Assembly (NCBI GenBank): GCA_023715865.1
Contig: JAMBOW010000007.1
Span: 1-64,000 of the forward strand
Direction of reading: 5' to 3'
Length of the DNA stretch: 64,000 nucleotides
Origin: Neobacillus mesonae
Lineage (GTDB): Bacteria; Bacillota; Bacilli; Paenibacillales; Paenibacillaceae
The notes below the pieces were generated by a model, which was not told the origin of the DNA, ran no database searches, and was given only the letters and a program-made list of their open reading frames with translations. Shown here in pieces: positions 61,073-64,000 of this stretch; position 1 is the stretch's first letter; each line of letters begins with the position of its first letter. Made by a program: the position numbers and the translations under genes.

Positions 61073-62062
61073 CTAATTACAGGCAAATCGAATTACTGAT
61101 TCAGACTCACTCTGATTCAATTTAACCCTGCCTATACGAAGCAGCTCCTCCAGATGCGCAAGTGTCTCTGCCATGGCAAATCGCATTTGATGAATGCCAA
61201 ATTTAGTTCCAAACAGGTTGGCGCACACTTCAAAAGCCGATTTCGGTTCATCTGCCAGCATTCCGACTATTTCATCTAAACGTTCCTCATGATGCTTTAG
61301 CAAAGAACTGATCCTGTCTCCAAATGCCGTGAAAGGATGTCGATGTCCTGCAAAGGCTTTTGTCACTTGAAACTCGGACAGACGATGCAAACCTTCAATA
61401 AAATGCTGCAGCGGTGCATCATCGCTGCCCGGCAGCAGACTCACATTGGGGGAAATCTGCGGAAGCACCGCATCTCCGCACAGGATGATACCTCTGCTGT
61501 CTTCATAAAAAGACAGATGCCCCGGAGCATGCCCTCCTGTCTCAATGACGGTAAACTGTCGTCCTAATATCTCCATTTGCTTATTCTCTATATATGTAAC
61601 ATTCGGCGCAGGCAGCACTTCGGTATCAAAGCTCTCCAGATGAGGCTTAAGCTGTACAGCCCACTCCTCCGTCATTCCATGCCTTCTGAAAAAGTCAGGC
61701 AGCCGTTCATTGATGTCTGCAGCTTCGCCCCACATATATTGCGCTTCCTGATGAGCTCTTTTGGACATCCAAACCTTTGCTCCTGTCAGTTCCTGCATCC
61801 AGCCTGAAAGTCCGTAATGATCGGGATGGTGGTGGGTTAATATAATGTCCTTAATATCTTTCTTAGGGTTGATGGAAAGCTCTGACCACACCTTTTCCCA
61901 CTCAGCCTCTGTTACAGGGGAACGGGGTCCAGGGTCGATAATCGCAATCCCGTCATCTCCTCGAAGGATGTAGCTGTTCACCCATCTAAGCGGGAACGAC
62001 ATGGTGATTTTAACCTGAATAATTCCTTCTTCTTCATGATGTGTCCATTCCGGCAGTTTCAT
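61073..62062 (-). CDS. MBL-fold metallo-hydrolase
   Basis: The 329 residues form a metallo-beta-lactamase fold with the zinc motif LTHHHPDHYGLSG (about 76-88). Further ligands are in GGHAPGHLSFYED and ILCGDAVLP. A C-terminal helical domain (about 260-325) of the LACTB2-like type follows. Substrate cannot be told. The ATG at 62062 has AAAGGAGG ahead; an upstream in-frame start at 62107 is unsupported. Confidence 0.9.
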   Translation of the reverse strand: MKLPEWTHHEEEGIIQVKITMSFPLRWVNSYILRGDDGIAIIDPGPRSPVTEAEWEKVWSELSINPKKDIKDIILTHHHPDHYGLSGWMQELTGAKVWMSKRAHQEAQYMWGEAADINERLPDFFRRHGMTEEWAVQLKPHLESFDTEVLPAPNVTYIENKQMEILGRQFTVIETGGHAPGHLSFYEDSRGIILCGDAVLPQISPNVSLLPGSDDAPLQHFIEGLHRLSEFQVTKAFAGHRHPFTAFGDRISSLLKHHEERLDEIVGMLADEPKSAFEVCANLFGTKFGIHQMRFAMAETLAHLEELLRIGRVKLNQSESESVIRFACN

Positions 62063-62200
62063 GAATGGCCCTCCTTTCTTGTCATGTCTAATAAAAGGAT
62101 ACTGCAAAATGCCCCTGTTTGAACATGGTTTAAATCATGCTTTATAATGGCCCAATATAGCTTAATAATGAGTAGGCCCCTAAAAAAGGAGGGATACCCC

Positions 62201-63079
62201 ATGATCAAAATCGGCCTTACCGGCTGGGGAGACCACGACGATATTTACTTTCCCGGCACAAAACCGAAGGATAAATTGATCGAATACAGCGCTCATTTTC
62301 CCGTAGTTGAGGTCGACAGCTCCTTTTATGCGGTACAGCCGGCAGAGAGAATGGCACGGTGGACTGAGGAAACGCCGGACGATTTCTCATTTATCGTAAA
62401 AGCCTATCAGGGTATGACCGGACATCTTCGCGGAAAGCCTTATTTTACAGATACGGACAGCATGTATACCGCCTTTAAGGAATCACTCGCACCCATGATC
62501 GAAAAAGGAAAAATGAAAGCCGTGCTGTTCCAATTTCCACCCTGGCTTGATTGCACCCGCGATAACGTGAATATGCTCCGGGACGTAAAGCAGCGTATGC
62601 AGGATATACCTTGCGCGCTCGAATTTAGGCACCGCAGCTGGTTCGAAGGAGACATGAAAGATAAAACCTTAGCCTTCATGAAAAAGGAAAACTGGATTCA
62701 TAGTATCTGCGATGAGCCAAATGCGGGTCAAGGCTCGGTTCCCACGATCCTGTCTGCCACCGATGAGAACCTCAGCATCGTTCGATTCCATGGACGAAAT
62801 GCGTCTGGCTGGCATCAAAGCGGCGCACCGAATTGGCGTGAAGTCAGATATCTCTACCGTTATAATGAAGAAGAGCTTGCCGAGTGGAAGATACGCCTCG
62901 AGGAGCTTTCGGAGCAAAGCAAGGAGATTTGTGTTGTGTTCAACAACAATTCCGGCGGAGATGCCGCTGCCAACGCCAAGCAGATGATGACGATGCTCGG
63001 TATGACACCTCAGCCTCTGGCATCCGAAGTCGTCCGTCAAAAACAGGATGAGGAGCCTGAGCAGCTGGAGCTCTTTTAG
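62201..63079 (+). CDS. DUF72 domain protein
   Basis: The 292 residues have the DUF72 TIM-barrel pattern: IKIGLTGWGDHDDIYFPG at the start, FPVVEVDSSFYAVQP, FQFPPWLDCTRDN, EFRHRSWF and VFNNNSGGDAAANAKQM at the end. Family members have no settled function. The ATG at 62201 has AAAGGAGGG 7 nt ahead; a frame opening at 62147 lacks a site. It is divergent from the MBL gene. Confidence 0.9.
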   Translation: MIKIGLTGWGDHDDIYFPGTKPKDKLIEYSAHFPVVEVDSSFYAVQPAERMARWTEETPDDFSFIVKAYQGMTGHLRGKPYFTDTDSMYTAFKESLAPMIEKGKMKAVLFQFPPWLDCTRDNVNMLRDVKQRMQDIPCALEFRHRSWFEGDMKDKTLAFMKKENWIHSICDEPNAGQGSVPTILSATDENLSIVRFHGRNASGWHQSGAPNWREVRYLYRYNEEELAEWKIRLEELSEQSKEICVVFNNNSGGDAAANAKQMMTMLGMTPQPLASEVVRQKQDEEPEQLELF

Positions 63080-63097
63080 AACAACTTAGGCATATAG

Positions 63098-63137
63098 AGA
63101 GGGCCTTTTCTTCAGTACGAAGAGAAGGCCCTCTTTA
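63098..63137. terminator. Bidirectional terminator between DUF72 and iron permease genes
   Basis: GAGGGCCTTTTCTT and AGAGAAGGCCCTC form a long stem followed by TTTATAA on the plus side. The two genes converge here. Confidence 0.88.
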
Positions 63138-63145
63138 TAACATTT

Positions 63146-64000
63146 CTATATCTGAGACTGACGTCTGGACTCCCTCCACAGTAAAAATACAAAATACGGT
63201 GCCCCAATAATAGAAGTCACAAGGCCAGCAGGAAATTCAAGCGGCGGCATCAGAGCTCGGCCCATAGTATCCGCGAGCAATAGCATGAGGGAGCCGGTCA
63301 AAGCCGCTGCAGGGACATAAGCTGTATGTCCGCCCTTTACGAGCTTGCGGGCAATATGGGGACTCACCAGACCCACAAAGCCGATCATACCGACAGCTGC
63401 CACCGATCCGCTTGCCAGCAAAACACTCAGCAGCAGCAGAATAAGCCTCATCCTTTCCAGTCGCATTCCAAGTCCCTTGGACACGGATTCACCCAAAGCC
63501 AAGATGTCCATAGACCTGCTTAACAGCCAGACGATGGGCAGAAATATAAGAATAATAGGTGCGAGCTGCAGCACCTGATCCCAGGTTCTGCCCCATAGAG
63601 AGCCGTTCAGCCACAGCAGTACTGTGCTGGTACCTGCCGAGGTCTTCGTCATCAGCAGCTGGACCCATGTGCTTCCACAGGCACTGACAGCGACGCCGAC
63701 AAGTGCAAGCCGCACCGGATGCAGCCCGTTCTTATAGGCGAGTGCATAAACGAGCAAAGCTCCCGCTCCGCCGCCGGCAAATGCCGCAAGCGCCGTAAGG
63801 CCTTGACTTTGCATCTCAGGGGTCACGAGCAGTACCGTTGTTACCGCACCCAAGGCCGAACCAGCTGAAATCCCGAGCGTATCCGGTGCAGCCATCGGAT
63901 TCATTAAAATGGCTTGAGAGATGAGACCCGATACGGCAAGTCCGGCTCCAACCAGAATGGCAAGCAGAATACGCGGAAGTCTGTAATGGATAATAATGTG
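63146..64000 (-). CDS. FecCD-family iron-siderophore ABC transporter permease (5' end off the window)
   Basis: The frame stays open from 63146 to the right edge, so the N-terminus is missing. The visible 284 residues form about eight membrane helices. FecCD motifs are visible: HYRLPRILLAILVGAGLAVS, MAAPDTLGISAGSALGAV, and GFVGLVSPHIARKLV near the end. The internal ATG at 63904 is not the true start. Ligand and partner genes lie outside the window. Confidence 0.93.
   Translation of the reverse strand, partial: HIIIHYRLPRILLAILVGAGLAVSGLISQAILMNPMAAPDTLGISAGSALGAVTTVLLVTPEMQSQGLTALAAFAGGGAGALLVYALAYKNGLHPVRLALVGVAVSACGSTWVQLLMTKTSAGTSTVLLWLNGSLWGRTWDQVLQLAPIILIFLPIVWLLSRSMDILALGESVSKGLGMRLERMRLILLLLSVLLASGSVAAVGMIGFVGLVSPHIARKLVKGGHTAYVPAAALTGSLMLLLADTMGRALMPPLEFPAGLVTSIIGAPYFVFLLWRESRRQSQI

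Overview
The window reads as a chromosomal stretch of a Paenibacillus-like, endospore-forming Bacillota. Support comes from the 5' end of a 16S rRNA gene at positions 1 to about 125 (minus strand), several sporulation genes (safA, spo0B, spoIVFA/B, spoIIB-like, spoVID, gerM), a valine T-box, and strongly G-rich ribosome binding sites. Genus assignment is inference from the 16S fragment and protein flavour. Almost everything up to position 51288 is on the minus strand.

Region 1 (1-3.1 kb): start of an rRNA operon with two candidate tandem promoters, then the spore-coat LysM protein safA. Region 2 (2.2-6.8 kb): amino-acid operon pheB-hom-thrB-pheA-ilvE (threonine, phenylalanine, branched-chain). 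Region 3 (6.9-19.7 kb): obg-spo0B, the ribosomal cluster rplU-prp-rpmA, RNase E/G, the sigma-K checkpoint pair spoIVFA-spoIVFB, and the shape/division genes rodA, minD, minC, mreD, mreC, mreB, then radC. Region 4 (19.7-29.7 kb): maf, a DUF4321-type protein, a SpoIIB-like SPOR protein, murC, folC, valS with a T-box leader, spoVID. Region 5 (29.8-38.6 kb): haem/sirohaem operon hemA-hemX-sirC-hemC-cobA/hemD-hemB-hemL, ending in an RluA-type pseudouridine synthase. Region 6 (38.8-51.3 kb): speD, an unrecognised gene, ysxC, lonA, lonB, ispG, clpX, clpP, tig and a ysoA-like gene. From recalled gene order this is the same backbone as the B. subtilis ysoA-to-safA chromosome arm, with local insertions (clpP, ispG, speD, murC, hom-thrB, ilvE).

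Region 7 (51.3-55.6 kb) is the most accessory-looking part: two near-identical tRNA-Arg(UCU) genes facing each other, a tandemly duplicated block that begins inside the tRNA 3' end, a DUF4870-type membrane protein, mgtE, a 43-residue basic gene, and two unrecognised small genes. Region 8 (55.6-64 kb): asparagine synthetase, rdgB-rph-gerM, a gap with hairpin-forming tandem repeats, a PgpA-family gene, an MBL-fold hydrolase, a DUF72 protein, and a FecCD-type iron permease running off the right edge.

I found no prophage, insertion sequence, CRISPR array, toxin-antitoxin or defence system. The points most worth a second look are non-coding: the tRNA-Arg repeat structure, a possible pseudoknot leader of speD, the gerM/pgpA repeats, and the hairpin-rich segment before mgtE.
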